In this document: piece after piece, positions 47,743 to 56,353 of the stretch
Layout: every line of letters begins with the position of its first letter
Position numbering within the stretch: the stretch's first letter is position 1
Source of the DNA: Hominimerdicola alba 8
GTDB lineage: Bacteria > Bacillota > Clostridia > Oscillospirales > Ruminococcaceae
Length of the DNA stretch: 64,000 bases
Reading direction: 5' to 3'
Assembly (NCBI RefSeq): GCF_000178155.2
Contig: NZ_ADKM02000018.1
Coordinates: forward strand, 145,897 to 209,896
Made by a program: the position numbers and the translations under genes
Notes under the pieces: generated by a model
The model's input: only the letters and a program-made list of their open reading frames with translations
Told to the model about the DNA's origin: nothing
Databases searched by the model: none

Positions 47743-48864
47743 TCACGACACGACATATCTTCTGCCGGGCAGTGACTTCACCATGCCGTCTATCTCCAGC
47801 GATGTCAGCGCCGCCATGACTTCTGCCATGCCCATGCCGCACTTTGCCGCCAGTTCGTCAACATGCAGTTCGCCGTGTTCGTTCAGTTCAGCGAATATCC
47901 TGCCCTCACTGCTGTCGGCATCAATGGCGGGAGTTTTCTTGGCAGGAGATCTTTTTGCCGCACTCTTACCAGCCGCACCGTCAGCCGCGCTGTGACTTTT
48001 CACATTGCCCAGTGCATGACTGCTCTCAGCTATCACGCCGTTATCAGCCATCACCCGAACCGCATCGCCGCCATCGAAAAGCGGTATACAGCCGTTTCTC
48101 AGCAAGTCACGCTGACCGAAATACTCTTTCGCATACAGCAGATGCGGCGGGACTGCCAGCACAGGTCTGCCCAGCTTTTCAGCCTGTTTCGCGTTATCAA
48201 GCCCCTTGCTGTCAGCGGCAGCCTGCGTGAATAACACCGCGCCGCTGAGCGCCACCGCCAGTCGGTTGCGCCGCCTGAAATCGGGTCTTGCCTTGCTGTC
48301 GGGCGGTCTTACGCTCACAAGCAGACCGCTCTTCGCCACCCTTTCCGCCAGACTGCGGTCTTTCGGGTAACTGCCGTTCAGTGCGGCAGGCACTACGGAT
48401 ATCAATTTTCCGCCGTTATCGAGCACCGCCTCCGCCGTCAGCGCATCTGCGCCCTCAGCCAGCCCGCATGATACAGCGAAACCTCTCAGCACCAGTTCAC
48501 GGCACAGCACGCTGATAAGCGATGCGGTGTACCTTGTGGGCTGACGAGTGCCTACCATATGTACCGCTGTCATGCTGTTCATAAGGCTGACATTGCCCAT
48601 GCAGAACAGCACCGCAGGCGCATCGTCCAGCGTTCTCAGACTTTCGGGATAGTCCTCATCATCTATGCAGACCACCCGCTGCCCCATCTCTTCGGCGCGG
48701 CATATCATCGCCCGCACCTCATCGGGACTCAGACCCTTTCCGTTATCATGTTCTCTATCAAAGACCTCCGCAGGGTCGCCGTCCTTGCCGATATGCTCCC
48801 ATATCTCCCCGCCGAAAGTCTGCTGTAACCAAAGCCAGCCGACCGTTTTATCCAAGTCAGTCAC
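47743..48864 (-). CDS. dprA: DNA-processing protein DprA
   Basis: 373 residues. The Rossmann core is visible: VHMVGTRQPTRYTASL, GFAVSCGLAEGADALTAEAVL, NGSYPKDRSLAERV, RPDFRRRNRLAVAL and AKQAEKLGRPVLAVP. A C-terminal winged helix (HVDELAAKCGMGMAEVMAALTSLEIDGMV) follows a linker. DprA loads RecA on incoming single-stranded DNA. The start is either GTG 48864, overlapping the SpoU stop, or TTG 48855, better spaced from GCGGGG. Usual GSR and GID motifs appear as GTR and GAD. Confidence 0.92.
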   Translation of the reverse strand: MTDLDKTVGWLWLQQTFGGEIWEHIGKDGDPAEVFDREHDNGKGLSPDEVRAMICRAEEMGQRVVCIDDEDYPESLRTLDDAPAVLFCMGNVSLMNSMTAVHMVGTRQPTRYTASLISVLCRELVLRGFAVSCGLAEGADALTAEAVLDNGGKLISVVPAALNGSYPKDRSLAERVAKSGLLVSVRPPDSKARPDFRRRNRLAVALSGAVLFTQAAADSKGLDNAKQAEKLGRPVLAVPPHLLYAKEYFGQRDLLRNGCIPLFDGGDAVRVMADNGVIAESSHALGNVKSHSAADGAAGKSAAKRSPAKKTPAIDADSSEGRIFAELNEHGELHVDELAAKCGMGMAEVMAALTSLEIDGMVKSLPGRRYVVS

Positions 48865-49669
48865 CCCGCCTTGTCATTTCCCAGAGGAATATCGTCGCCG
48901 CCGTTGCCGCATTCAGCGAGTCGATATGTCCGTACATCTTTATCGTCACCCTGTCACTGCACATTTCCACATGTTCCTGTGACAGACCTCTGCCCTCGTT
49001 GCCGATGACCACCGCGCAGCCGCCGCCGAAGTCGAACTGTTTTATCTCAGTTCCCCCGTCAATAACAGCCGCCGCAGTGCGTATGCCCTTTTTGCCGAGC
49101 ATTTCCGTCACCGCCTCGAAGTCCTTTTCTACGAATATATCCACTCTCGGCATGCTGCCCACCGCCGAGCGAACCGTCTTCGGGTTATAGAGGTCAACGC
49201 AGTTGCCTGACAGCACCACGCCGTCAAGCCCCACCGCATCAGCTGTACGTATCATAGTCCCCAGATTGCCTGGATCCTGTAATTCGTCCAGCACCAGATA
49301 CTTGCCGCCCGCTTTCAGCCCATCAGCCGAAAGCGCCTTATCCAGCCTTTTCGCCGTAACGAAAACGCCCTGACAGCTGTCTGTATCGCTTATCCTGTCG
49401 GCTATTTCCCGCGTTATCACAAAGCGTCTGCTGTCGGGTATCTTCTCCAGCACCTCACCGAAGCCCTCTGCACTGTCGAAGGCGTTTTCGGTATAGTACA
49501 CCCCATCAACTTTCAGCAGCCCGTCATGTTCCACGTCATCACGCACCGCATCGACACAGCCGCGCAGACCTTCTATGACGAAAAGCCCTGTTTCGCGCCG
49601 ATATTTGCGGCTCACATACAGCTTTGCAAGCTGTTTTATCTTCGGGTTATCCTTTGATGTTATGACCAA
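48857..49669 (-). CDS. SpoU/TrmH-family RNA 2'-O-methyltransferase
   Basis: 270 residues from a TTG start with AGGAGAGGTGAG upstream. An N-terminal substrate-binding part (ITSKDNPKIKQLAKLYVSRKYRRETGLFVIEG) precedes the SPOUT knot: VLDELQDPGNLGTMIRTADAVGLDGVVLSGN, VVIGNEGRGLS and SLNAATAATIFLWEM. It probably methylates 23S rRNA or tRNA ribose; the exact nucleotide cannot be told. First gene of a long minus-strand run. Repeat B5 ends 17 nt before its start. Confidence 0.92.
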   Translation of the reverse strand: MVITSKDNPKIKQLAKLYVSRKYRRETGLFVIEGLRGCVDAVRDDVEHDGLLKVDGVYYTENAFDSAEGFGEVLEKIPDSRRFVITREIADRISDTDSCQGVFVTAKRLDKALSADGLKAGGKYLVLDELQDPGNLGTMIRTADAVGLDGVVLSGNCVDLYNPKTVRSAVGSMPRVDIFVEKDFEAVTEMLGKKGIRTAAAVIDGGTEIKQFDFGGGCAVVIGNEGRGLSQEHVEMCSDRVTIKMYGHIDSLNAATAATIFLWEMTRRGD

Positions 49670-49685
49670 CCAAACTCACCTCTCC

Positions 49686-49788
49686 TATAGCGATCCAACT
49701 ATTTAAATTCACAAGATCCGGTCGCAAAAGCTCGGACTTATGGGTTTTGTGACCGGATCTTGTCTGAATTTCAAGGCGGATCGTCATA
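49686..49788. repeat. Family B inverted repeat, copy B5
   Basis: 103 bp, TATAGCGATCC...GGATCGTCATA, with long inner arms (AAATTCACAAGATCCGGTC / GACCGGATCTTGTCTGAATTT). It lies in the leader of the SpoU methyltransferase gene. Confidence 0.9.
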
Positions 49789-49879
49789 GTGATATTACAT
49801 GAATTTTCAATGCAATTTCGTAACAATTTATACAAATATTACAAAACATTTACACATGCTTTCCGCCCTCATTATAGAA

Positions 49880-49913
49880 CAAAACACGCATGGCCGCGAA
49901 CGACCTGCGTGTT
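49880..49913 (-). terminator. Probable terminator after rplT
   Basis: Minus strand: AACACGCA / TGCGTGTT stem followed by TTGTTC. The T-run is weak. Confidence 0.65.
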
Positions 49914-49922
49914 CATCTCATA

Positions 49923-50276
49923 TTAAAGAGCAGCCTTAGCCTTCTCAACGATAGCAGTGAAACCAGCAGGGTCGCTGATAGCTATCTCGGAAAGCATCTT
50001 TCTGTTCAGGTTGATGCCTGCCTTGTTAACGCCGTTCATGAAGCTGGAGTAGTTGATGCCGTTCATCTTGCATGCAGCGGAGATTCTTGTGATCCAGAGT
50101 CTTCTGAAATCTCTCTTCTTCTGCTTTCTGCCGATGTAAGCATACTGACCGCTCTTCATAACAGCCTGCTTAGCCATCTTAAAATGCTTGCTCTTCGCAC
50201 CGAAGTAGCCCTTAGCGAGCTTCAGTGTCTTATTTCTTCTCTTACGAGTCATCATTGCTCCCTTAACACGAGCCAT
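49923..50276 (-). CDS. rplT: 50S ribosomal protein L20
   Basis: 117 residues. [52 protein letters not shown] and [11 protein letters not shown] are conserved L20. L20 nucleates 50S assembly and autoregulates this operon in Firmicutes. It lies 51 nt after rpmI. Confidence 0.98.
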   Translation of the reverse strand: MARVKGAMMTRKRRNKTLKLAKGYFGAKSKHFKMAKQAVMKSGQYAYIGRKQKKRDFRRLWITRISAACKMNGINYSSFMNGVNKAGINLNRKMLSEIAISDPAGFTAIVEKAKAAL

Positions 50277-50327
50277 AGTTATTACCTCCTAGTATTAAAC
50301 CAAAATTTTACTTCCCTACAACTCGTC

Positions 50328-50528
50328 TTACTTCTTGTAAGGGATCAGTGCCTTTACGTTTGCTATGTTGGTATCGTCAGCGTAAGCAGCGTTTCTCAGA
50401 ATTCTCTTTCTCTTGTGATCCTTCTGGTTCAGTCTGTGCCTCTTGTTTACGTGCTGGAACTTTACCTTACCTGTACCTGTTACTCTGAAACGCTTCTTAG
50501 CGCCCGAATGTGTCTTGATCTTAGGCAT
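50328..50528 (-). CDS. rpmI: 50S ribosomal protein L35
   Basis: 66 residues, the usual length. [20 protein letters not shown] and [17 protein letters not shown] are typical L35. It lies 23 nt after infC. Confidence 0.98.
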   Translation of the reverse strand: MPKIKTHSGAKKRFRVTGTGKVKFQHVNKRHRLNQKDHKRKRILRNAAYADDTNIANVKALIPYKK

Positions 50529-50551
50529 TTGATTTATCCTCCTTAGTATTA

Positions 50552-51070
50552 TTACTTGCCTGCCTTAGGCGCAACGAACATTACAAGGCTGCGCCCCTCC
50601 ATTTTAGAGGGCTTATCAACAATTCCCACCTCAGAAACAGCCTCCTTGAACTTCACCAGCAGTTCTTCACCGAACTGTGGGTGCGCTACGGTACGCTTGC
50701 GGAATCTTACTGAAACTTTCAGCTTGTCGCCGCCCTTGAGGAACTTTATTGCCTGATTGACTTTGGTATCAAAATCATGGGTGTCGATGGTCGAGGACAT
50801 TCTGATCTCCTTGATCTCGATGACCTTCTGATTTTTTCTTGCCTCTTTCTCGCGCTTCTGCTGCTCGAAGAGGAACTTGCCGTAATCCATGATCCTGCAC
50901 ACGGGCGGTGTCGCCTGCGGCGCGATCTTTACCAGATCCAGATCCTTCTCAAATGCGATCTTCAGCGCTTCTTCTGCGCTGATTATACCGAGCTGTGTTC
51001 CGTCAACGTCGATGACCCTGAGTTCCTTATCTCTGATCTCCTCGTTGAGCTGATGTTCCTTGCTGCTAAT
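50552..51070 (-). CDS. infC: Translation initiation factor IF-3
   Basis: 172 residues. N-domain [31 protein letters not shown], linker with [18 protein letters not shown], and C-domain [19 protein letters not shown]. The start is most likely ATT at 51070, nine bases after GGAGG; the TTG at 51076 is only three bases from it. AUU starts let IF3 repress its own translation in other bacteria. IF3 prevents premature subunit joining and checks the initiator codon. Confidence 0.96.
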   Translation of the reverse strand: MSSKEHQLNEEIRDKELRVIDVDGTQLGIISAEEALKIAFEKDLDLVKIAPQATPPVCRIMDYGKFLFEQQKREKEARKNQKVIEIKEIRMSSTIDTHDFDTKVNQAIKFLKGGDKLKVSVRFRKRTVAHPQFGEELLVKFKEAVSEVGIVDKPSKMEGRSLVMFVAPKAGK

Positions 51071-51076
51071 AGTCAA

Positions 51077-51241
51077 GCACCTCCAAAATAAAAATTAAAC
51101 GGGCACAGAAAACTCCGTACCCGTGATGACATCAAAATAACACGACACTGCTGTGCCGCATGTTATGTTCACTGTTGACCCCTACGCTGCCAAACGGCGC
51201 TCAAGGTGAGAACGGAAGAGTTCTGCTTTGTTTACCCAAAT
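51077..51241 (-). promoter_or_regulatory. infC-rpmI-rplT leader with attenuator (L20-leader type)
   Basis: The ~160-nt leader ends in an intrinsic terminator: ACGGGTAC / GTGCCCGT (51099-51124) followed on the minus strand by TTAATTTTTATTTT. Position and architecture match the L20-binding leader of Firmicutes. I have not folded the rest. Confidence 0.75.
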
Positions 51242-51270
51242 AGTATATCACTTTTCTTTCCCTTTGTCAA
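51242..51270 (-). promoter_or_regulatory. Promoter of infC-rpmI-rplT
   Basis: Minus strand: TTGACA (51265-51270), 17 bp, TATACT (51242-51247). Confidence 0.85.
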
Positions 51271-51300
51271 GGGGTTTTACGCATTTTTTCAAAAATTTAT

Positions 51301-51424
51301 GTGGTTATCCCTTTAGCACACCAACTAAAAATGCGGTAAACAAAAGGATAATTGAGCACCATACGCCAAGAACCTTAAGTTCTGTATAGCCGCTGTTTTT
51401 GTGGTGTGTCAGCGGGATAACCAC
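51301..51424. repeat. Family A element, copy A6 (best preserved ends)
   Basis: 124 bp. GTGGTTATCCCTTTAGCACACCA begins it and TGGTGTGTCAGCGGGATAACCAC ends it, about 23-bp imperfect inverted repeats. AAAAATTTAT lies directly on both sides (51291-51300 and 51425-51434), as expected for a 10-bp target-site duplication. No ORF. Confidence 0.9.
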
Positions 51425-51489
51425 AAAAATTTATGTTGTCTTTTTCTTTTGCCGTCTGCACGACATTTTTTTCTGTATTATTTTCCCTC

Positions 51490-52626
51490 TCAGTCGTCTG
51501 CCCTTACTTTCAGCTTGAATATCATCAGCGCCACCGCCGCCAGCGCTATGCAGAAGCCTGCTTCCACACCGATGCACTCAGCCACCTTATCAGCACTGTA
51601 CAGTTCCGCACCTGTCAGCATATCGTTGGCTTTTGTGTACCAGTACATCGGCATGAACCTGCCCACTGCCAGCACACTGTCACTCAGCATCGACTGCGGC
51701 ACGAAAACACCACACATGAAACTCATCGCAAGCCCCACCACGTTGCTGACTATATTTATAGTCTGTTCCGTATTTATCAGCAGCGACACTATGACAGCCA
51801 CCAGTGCCGAAGCCACTGCGAAAACTCCGCTGTTGAGCACCTGCACCCAGCCTTTTCCGTCAAAGCCGCCCCGCACCAAAGCACCCAGCACCATGAACAG
51901 CACCCACACTGCCATCACGAATGTCACACTGCCTGCCACAAGCTGACCGCCGTATGAAACAGGGCTGATGGCGGAGCAATTCGTGCGGAAGCGGACTTCT
52001 TTTTTGTTTATCGCCACCATCACCGCCGAAAGGGTATACATCATGACCGATATTAATATGAACGGCAGATATCTGAAAAATCCGCCGCCGCTTTCAAGTC
52101 CGTTCATCTTACCCGAATCTGCCGAGACCATTTTCACTTCGGTGTCGATATCCATTGCTTCTTCCGCGCTTTTCAGCGCCGCAGACATATCATCGCCCGC
52201 TATGACAGCCGCCCTGACACAGCCCACATATTCACCCAGAAAGTTCTCCATGTAAGCCGCACCGTAGTTCTCGTGGACATATTCTTCGGTAAACAGGTCG
52301 TCGGTATCGCCCGCCGCCAGCTTTTGTGCATAGCCCTCATTGACAGTCAGCGAAAAGCTGATATGGTTGAAGTACAGCGCATCATTTTTTGACATTTTCG
52401 GCTCAATCACCCTGCACCTTTTACCGATGTACTCCGTCAATGCTTTGCTCTCGGCAGTGTTGTCGTTATCTGTTATCACAATGCTTACCTTGCTTTCCTC
52501 AAAGGTCATCTCTCCGTCGCCTTTTGCTGTGAAAGCCAGACAAAGCACCATGAACAGCACCACATATATCATCGCCACAGGCATTTTCTTCTTTAGTATC
52601 TGCATGAACAGCTTAAAGACCTGCAT
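51490..52626 (-). CDS. ABC-2 type permease
   Basis: 378 residues. One N-terminal membrane helix (MPVAMIYVVLFMVLCLAFTA), an extracytoplasmic domain of ~170 residues, then five C-terminal helices (YLPFILISVMMYTLSAVMVAI, LVAGSVTFVMAVWVLFMVLG, NSGVFAVASALVAVIVSLL, VVGLAMSFMCGVFV, CIALAAVALMIFKL). This is the ABC2_membrane_3 layout. Overlaps its partner permease by 14 nt; the pair probably forms a heterodimer. Confidence 0.88.
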   Translation of the reverse strand: MQVFKLFMQILKKKMPVAMIYVVLFMVLCLAFTAKGDGEMTFEESKVSIVITDNDNTAESKALTEYIGKRCRVIEPKMSKNDALYFNHISFSLTVNEGYAQKLAAGDTDDLFTEEYVHENYGAAYMENFLGEYVGCVRAAVIAGDDMSAALKSAEEAMDIDTEVKMVSADSGKMNGLESGGGFFRYLPFILISVMMYTLSAVMVAINKKEVRFRTNCSAISPVSYGGQLVAGSVTFVMAVWVLFMVLGALVRGGFDGKGWVQVLNSGVFAVASALVAVIVSLLINTEQTINIVSNVVGLAMSFMCGVFVPQSMLSDSVLAVGRFMPMYWYTKANDMLTGAELYSADKVAECIGVEAGFCIALAAVALMIFKLKVRADD

Positions 52627-53746
52627 ATTTTTTCCTCCTTGTGAAGATGAAGCCCACCGCCGTGAACAGCACTGTCATCACCAGCATCGTCACCATTTTG
52701 CCGATAAAGCGGTCATAGCCCGCATCGAGATTTAAATAGTAGAAACTGTCGCAGACCACCGCCGTAGGGTTAAGAGCGTTCACTAGGGGCGCTTTCTCCA
52801 TGATATCGGGCTTTATGTCAGCTATCATCAGACCGCTCAGGAAACTTCCTCCCAGCGATATGACCATAGCGACGGCATTTTTCTTTTCGTAGCTTTCTTT
52901 TACCAGCGAGCCTATCATAAAGCCCATCGAAGTTCCCATTATGCCGCCCATCATCGCCGCCAGATAGACAAATCCCAGCCTGCTCCCGAAATCAACTTTC
53001 AGCACAAAAGCCAGAAAGCTGACACTTATCGCTGTACACATCATGCCTGTCAGCCAGCACCCTGCAAGCACAGCCAGCGTGCTTATCAGCTTAGGTGTGG
53101 GCGAACAGCCCTTTCTTGCGCCCAGCGGCGACTGGTCTGCCTGATTTTGCATGACAACGTTCAGCCCCGTCACCGAACTGCAAGCCGCCACCATAGCCAG
53201 CAGGTTGAAAAAGTACGTGATGTACGGGTCACTGACACCATCGGTCAGCCGAACCTTTTTCACTGTTTTCAGGTCGTCCTTCAAAGCGGCTGTCAGCGCG
53301 GGAAGTTTCATCGGGTCTTTCTCCAGCGTGTCCTTTATCAGCTTTTCCTCAGTCAGGTATCTGTCGGTGAACGCTTTGAGTATCGTGGTATCCATGCCGT
53401 TTGATGCCACAGTCAGCCCCAGTGTTCCGTCCTTTGTTATCACGCCCGCGACCTTGCCGTCTTTCAGCAGTTTTTCAGCTTCTTCGGCACTGTCGGCATA
53501 AGTGACTTTCAGCAGAGCGTCCTTGCCCTTCGACACCGATCTTATGACCTCTTTGAATATATCATCTTTTTGCGTCTGCACTATCGCAGTCGGTATGGGG
53601 CTGAACTTTATGTCATTCTCATAAATATCCGAGAACGCCGCCTTGAACAGCGAACCGAGCGCCATCGGGAAGAGTATCAGCCACATTATAAAGTGCCTGT
53701 CACGCAAAGTCGTAAGCAGGTTGTATCTGAATTCGTTAAAGAACAT
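52613..53746 (-). CDS. ABC-2 type permease
   Basis: 377 residues with the same topology as the next gene: one N-terminal helix (FIMWLILFPMALGSLF), a large outer domain with AEKLLKDGKVAGVI, and five C-terminal helices ending near MVTMLVMTVLFTAVGFIFT. It follows the ATPase gene by 1 nt. Substrates of this family include peptides, lipids and drugs. Confidence 0.88.
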   Translation of the reverse strand: MFFNEFRYNLLTTLRDRHFIMWLILFPMALGSLFKAAFSDIYENDIKFSPIPTAIVQTQKDDIFKEVIRSVSKGKDALLKVTYADSAEEAEKLLKDGKVAGVITKDGTLGLTVASNGMDTTILKAFTDRYLTEEKLIKDTLEKDPMKLPALTAALKDDLKTVKKVRLTDGVSDPYITYFFNLLAMVAACSSVTGLNVVMQNQADQSPLGARKGCSPTPKLISTLAVLAGCWLTGMMCTAISVSFLAFVLKVDFGSRLGFVYLAAMMGGIMGTSMGFMIGSLVKESYEKKNAVAMVISLGGSFLSGLMIADIKPDIMEKAPLVNALNPTAVVCDSFYYLNLDAGYDRFIGKMVTMLVMTVLFTAVGFIFTRRKKYAGL

Positions 53747-53747
53747 G

Positions 53748-54698
53748 TCAGTCCTCCTTATCTCTCAGCGCCTTGCCTGTTATTTCAAGGAAAACATCAT
53801 TCAGCGTTGGCTGTACTGTTGTGACCTGACCAATATGCAGGTCATGCTTTTGCAGTACTTCCAGTACCCTTATCAGGTTGTGCCTGCCGCCCGAACATGC
53901 CGCCGTCAGTATACCGTCTGTGTATTCCGCACTGTAGATGTGGCTCAGTGCGCCTATCTCGTTCAGCACCTCATCGGGAAGTTCTCTCAATGCCACGTTT
54001 ATCGTTTCGGTGTTCTTGGTCATGGCTTTAAGTTCTTCCTTAGTTCCCTCAGCTATCTTCCTGCCCCTGTCCATTATGGCTATGCGCGTGCATATCTGCT
54101 CGACCTCTTCCATGTAGTGGGAGGTGTATATGACCGTTGCTCCGTTTCGGTTCAGTTCTTCTATGCCTTCAAGTATCTTGTTCCTGCTCTGGGGGTCAAC
54201 TGCCACTGTCGGCTCGTCAAGGATTATCAGCTTTGGCTTGTGGGCTATGCCGCAGGCGATGTTCAGCCTTCTCAGCAGACCGCCCGACAGCTTTTTCGGT
54301 CTGAATTTGCGGAAATCCTCCAGTCCCACGAACTTTATCGCTTCTTCGACGCACTGCCGCTTCTTCTGCTTGTCGGTGATGTACAGTCCACAGAAATAGT
54401 CGATGTTCTCCTGCACAGTCAGTTCCTCAAAGACCGCCACGTTCTGCATTATAACGCCGATATCCTTTTTGATGTCGTATGCTGTGGGCGACATCTCCCT
54501 GCCGAATATCCGTATACTGCCCTTGTCATAACTCAGCAGTGACAGCAGACAGTTTATAGTGGTGGTCTTTCCAGAACCGTTTGGTCCCAGCAGACCGAAC
54601 ACTTCGCCCTCCTTTATCTCCAGCGTAAGATGGTCAAGCGCCGTAAGTTCGCCGTACCTTTTTACAAGACCCTCTATCTCAACAACATTCTCAGCCAT
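53748..54698 (-). CDS. ABC transporter ATP-binding protein
   Basis: The start is ATG 54698, seven bases after GGAGG; the frame is open to 54764. 316 residues. Walker A GPNGSGKTT (38-46), Q-loop VIMQN, signature LSGGLLRRLN, Walker B LIILDEPTV and the switch His (TSHYMEEVE) are intact. The C-terminal ~80 residues resemble the DrrA/CcmA-type drug or lipid exporter extension. First gene of a three-gene exporter operon. Confidence 0.95.
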   Translation of the reverse strand: MAENVVEIEGLVKRYGELTALDHLTLEIKEGEVFGLLGPNGSGKTTTINCLLSLLSYDKGSIRIFGREMSPTAYDIKKDIGVIMQNVAVFEELTVQENIDYFCGLYITDKQKKRQCVEEAIKFVGLEDFRKFRPKKLSGGLLRRLNIACGIAHKPKLIILDEPTVAVDPQSRNKILEGIEELNRNGATVIYTSHYMEEVEQICTRIAIMDRGRKIAEGTKEELKAMTKNTETINVALRELPDEVLNEIGALSHIYSAEYTDGILTAACSGGRHNLIRVLEVLQKHDLHIGQVTTVQPTLNDVFLEITGKALRDKED

Positions 54699-54865
54699 TT
54701 GATTACCTCCGTATGACCCACGATGTGTGCGGCTTTGCGCCGCCGTTCTTTTCATTGTATACATTATAACACGCCCCCGCCCGAAGCGGTAGTGCCGCAG
54801 GTCACTTTATGATGTGACAAATGTAATTTTTCACAGCGGATATGTCACAGCACCTCTCAGATGAC

Positions 54866-54900
54866 CACAATAAAAAAGCCCCGCGCCCGTAAGACAGATA
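54866..54900. other. Half of a broken terminator at the island edge
   Basis: AATAAAAAAGCCCCGCGCCCG looks like the 5' arm of a terminator whose matching 3' arm and T-run are absent. Base composition changes just to the right. A separate hairpin, GCCCCTGAGTG / CACTCAGGGGC, follows at 54917-54946 without a T-run. Confidence 0.45.
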
Positions 54901-54982
54901 CCTATATAGAAGTTTTGCCCCTGAGTGTTACAAAGCACTCAGGGGCATTGTGAATATTTATGTTGCTAAGCTAAACCAGAAT

Positions 54983-55435
54983 TTACCAACCGATTTCTGC
55001 TGCGATTTTATCTCCTTCTTCAAGCAGATAAATCTTTATCCCATGCAATAAGGCTTTTTCATTTTTCGTAAAAAACGCATCCATGGATTCTGATATTTCA
55101 TCAATAGCAGCTGAATCAGGCGAATCACTGTATACAAGCGGCATTAGCGTTGTGATACACTTTTGAAAGCAATCATAGGCACTGTCGCCAAGATACGTTT
55201 TGACTACTCTGCCTAAGTCAGATAGGGAATCTATAGTCCTATATTCAAATTCAAAAAACTGATACATTCCGTCTTCTATTCCGCAGGTATACCAGTTATA
55301 AAGGTCTGTAAAAAGCTTTGCATTTGGACTCGTATGCCGATATGTTTCTGAAAAGACAGCAATAAAGATTTCTTCTGCATCAAGGTATTCTTTTTCAAGT
55401 AGGTCTTCTTTATAATCGTTCCAAATTGAATTCAT
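54983..55435 (-). CDS. Hypothetical cytosolic protein (DUF4375-like at best)
   Basis: 150 residues, acidic, with no membrane or signal segment. Its centre (YNWYTCGIEDGMYQFFEFEYRTIDSLSDLGRVV) faintly recalls the DMP19/DUF4375 family. It is AT-richer than the core genome. Proteins like this often act as immunity or accessory factors on mobile elements, but nothing proves that here. An AATTCATAGATGAATT palindrome overlaps its start. Confidence 0.6.
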   Translation of the reverse strand: MNSIWNDYKEDLLEKEYLDAEEIFIAVFSETYRHTSPNAKLFTDLYNWYTCGIEDGMYQFFEFEYRTIDSLSDLGRVVKTYLGDSAYDCFQKCITTLMPLVYSDSPDSAAIDEISESMDAFFTKNEKALLHGIKIYLLEEGDKIAAEIGW

Positions 55436-55542
55436 AGATGAATTCCCCCTAAATTCCGATTTTTGTTAGTAACAATTATAACACAGCATTGAAGGTCTGT
55501 CAATAGAAACGCCATACTTGTAATGTCAATAGGGAACAAACT

Positions 55543-55931
55543 CTAATCGAAGTGAACCTCACCGATGCCGATGAAGAAAATGCGGATTTTACGCACTTTT
55601 TTGCGGAATTTTCTCTCCCCCGTGTATTCACCGACTTCGATATGTTCAATAAAATCTCTGAGAACCTCAGAAGTGACCTCTGAAATTGTGTCGTACTTGT
55701 TAACGCTTGTTCCTAACACTGCACTCTTACTGGTCTTTTTCTTGATATTCTGTAATGTTAGGAACAAGTTTTCAAGCTCAGTGTTGAGTTCGGACTTCTC
55801 GGTACGATACTTTTCGGAGAACGTACAGAACATATCACCGTCTATCTCACCTCTGATCTTCGACTCAAACAATCCCTGGACATACACATCAATTTCCGAA
55901 AGGCGTGATTTGATCTGCTCAATCCTCGCTT
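55543..55931 (-). pseudogene. C-terminal fragment of a large serine recombinase
   Basis: The readable frame covers about 130 codons without a start of its own (…RIEQIKSRLSEIDVYVQGLFESKIRGEIDGDMFCTFSEKYR…). The end has FIEHIEVGEYTGERKFRKKVRKIRIFFIGIGEV, the DUF4368 tail of TnpX/TndX-type recombinases of clostridial transposons. The catalytic serine domain is absent: the DNA changes abruptly at about 55931. Confidence 0.8.
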
Positions 55932-56292
55932 AGAGGAGGTTGTTAGTGAGTACGCTAAAGCAAATAGATATAATTTTGAGATACTCATGAATGTTAAGGT
56001 TTCAAGTATCAAATCTAGTGGAGTATATGCACATGAATTAGATTGTGTTATCTCCGTTGACGATAAATGCTTTGCGTTTGAAATGAAAAGCGGTCATTTT
56101 GATGACTATCTCATGCTGTATAATACTCGTAAGGAGCTTCATTTTGTTCCTGACAGATACCTTCTTCTTTCTACAAACCTTGAGGAGGAAGCAGCATCAA
56201 CCTTACAGTATTTCTATGAGTTTTACATTACCGGAATGCGTGGATTTAAGAGTCGTCTCGTCGAAATGCTTGACAAGGCATTCACGAACTAA
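55930..56292 (+). pseudogene. C-terminal fragment of a PD-(D/E)xK nuclease
   Basis: About 120 codons open from the junction at 55930. EVVSEYAKANRYNFEILMNVKV leads to HELDCVISVDDKCFAFEMKSG. The Asp and the Glu-x-Lys fit a restriction-like active site of the DUF1887/Card1-Can2 type, which serves in CRISPR type III defence. No N-terminal ligand-binding part exists here, so it is probably dead, but the nuclease core is largely complete. Confidence 0.65.
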
Positions 56293-56353
56293 AACTAAAG
56301 TTCACTTAGAAACGGCTTGTTTACATAACGTTGAATTTCGGATCAAGATTTCC

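Noticed and set aside
54917..54946. GCCCCTGAGTG hairpin as terminator
   Set aside because: No T-run on either strand.
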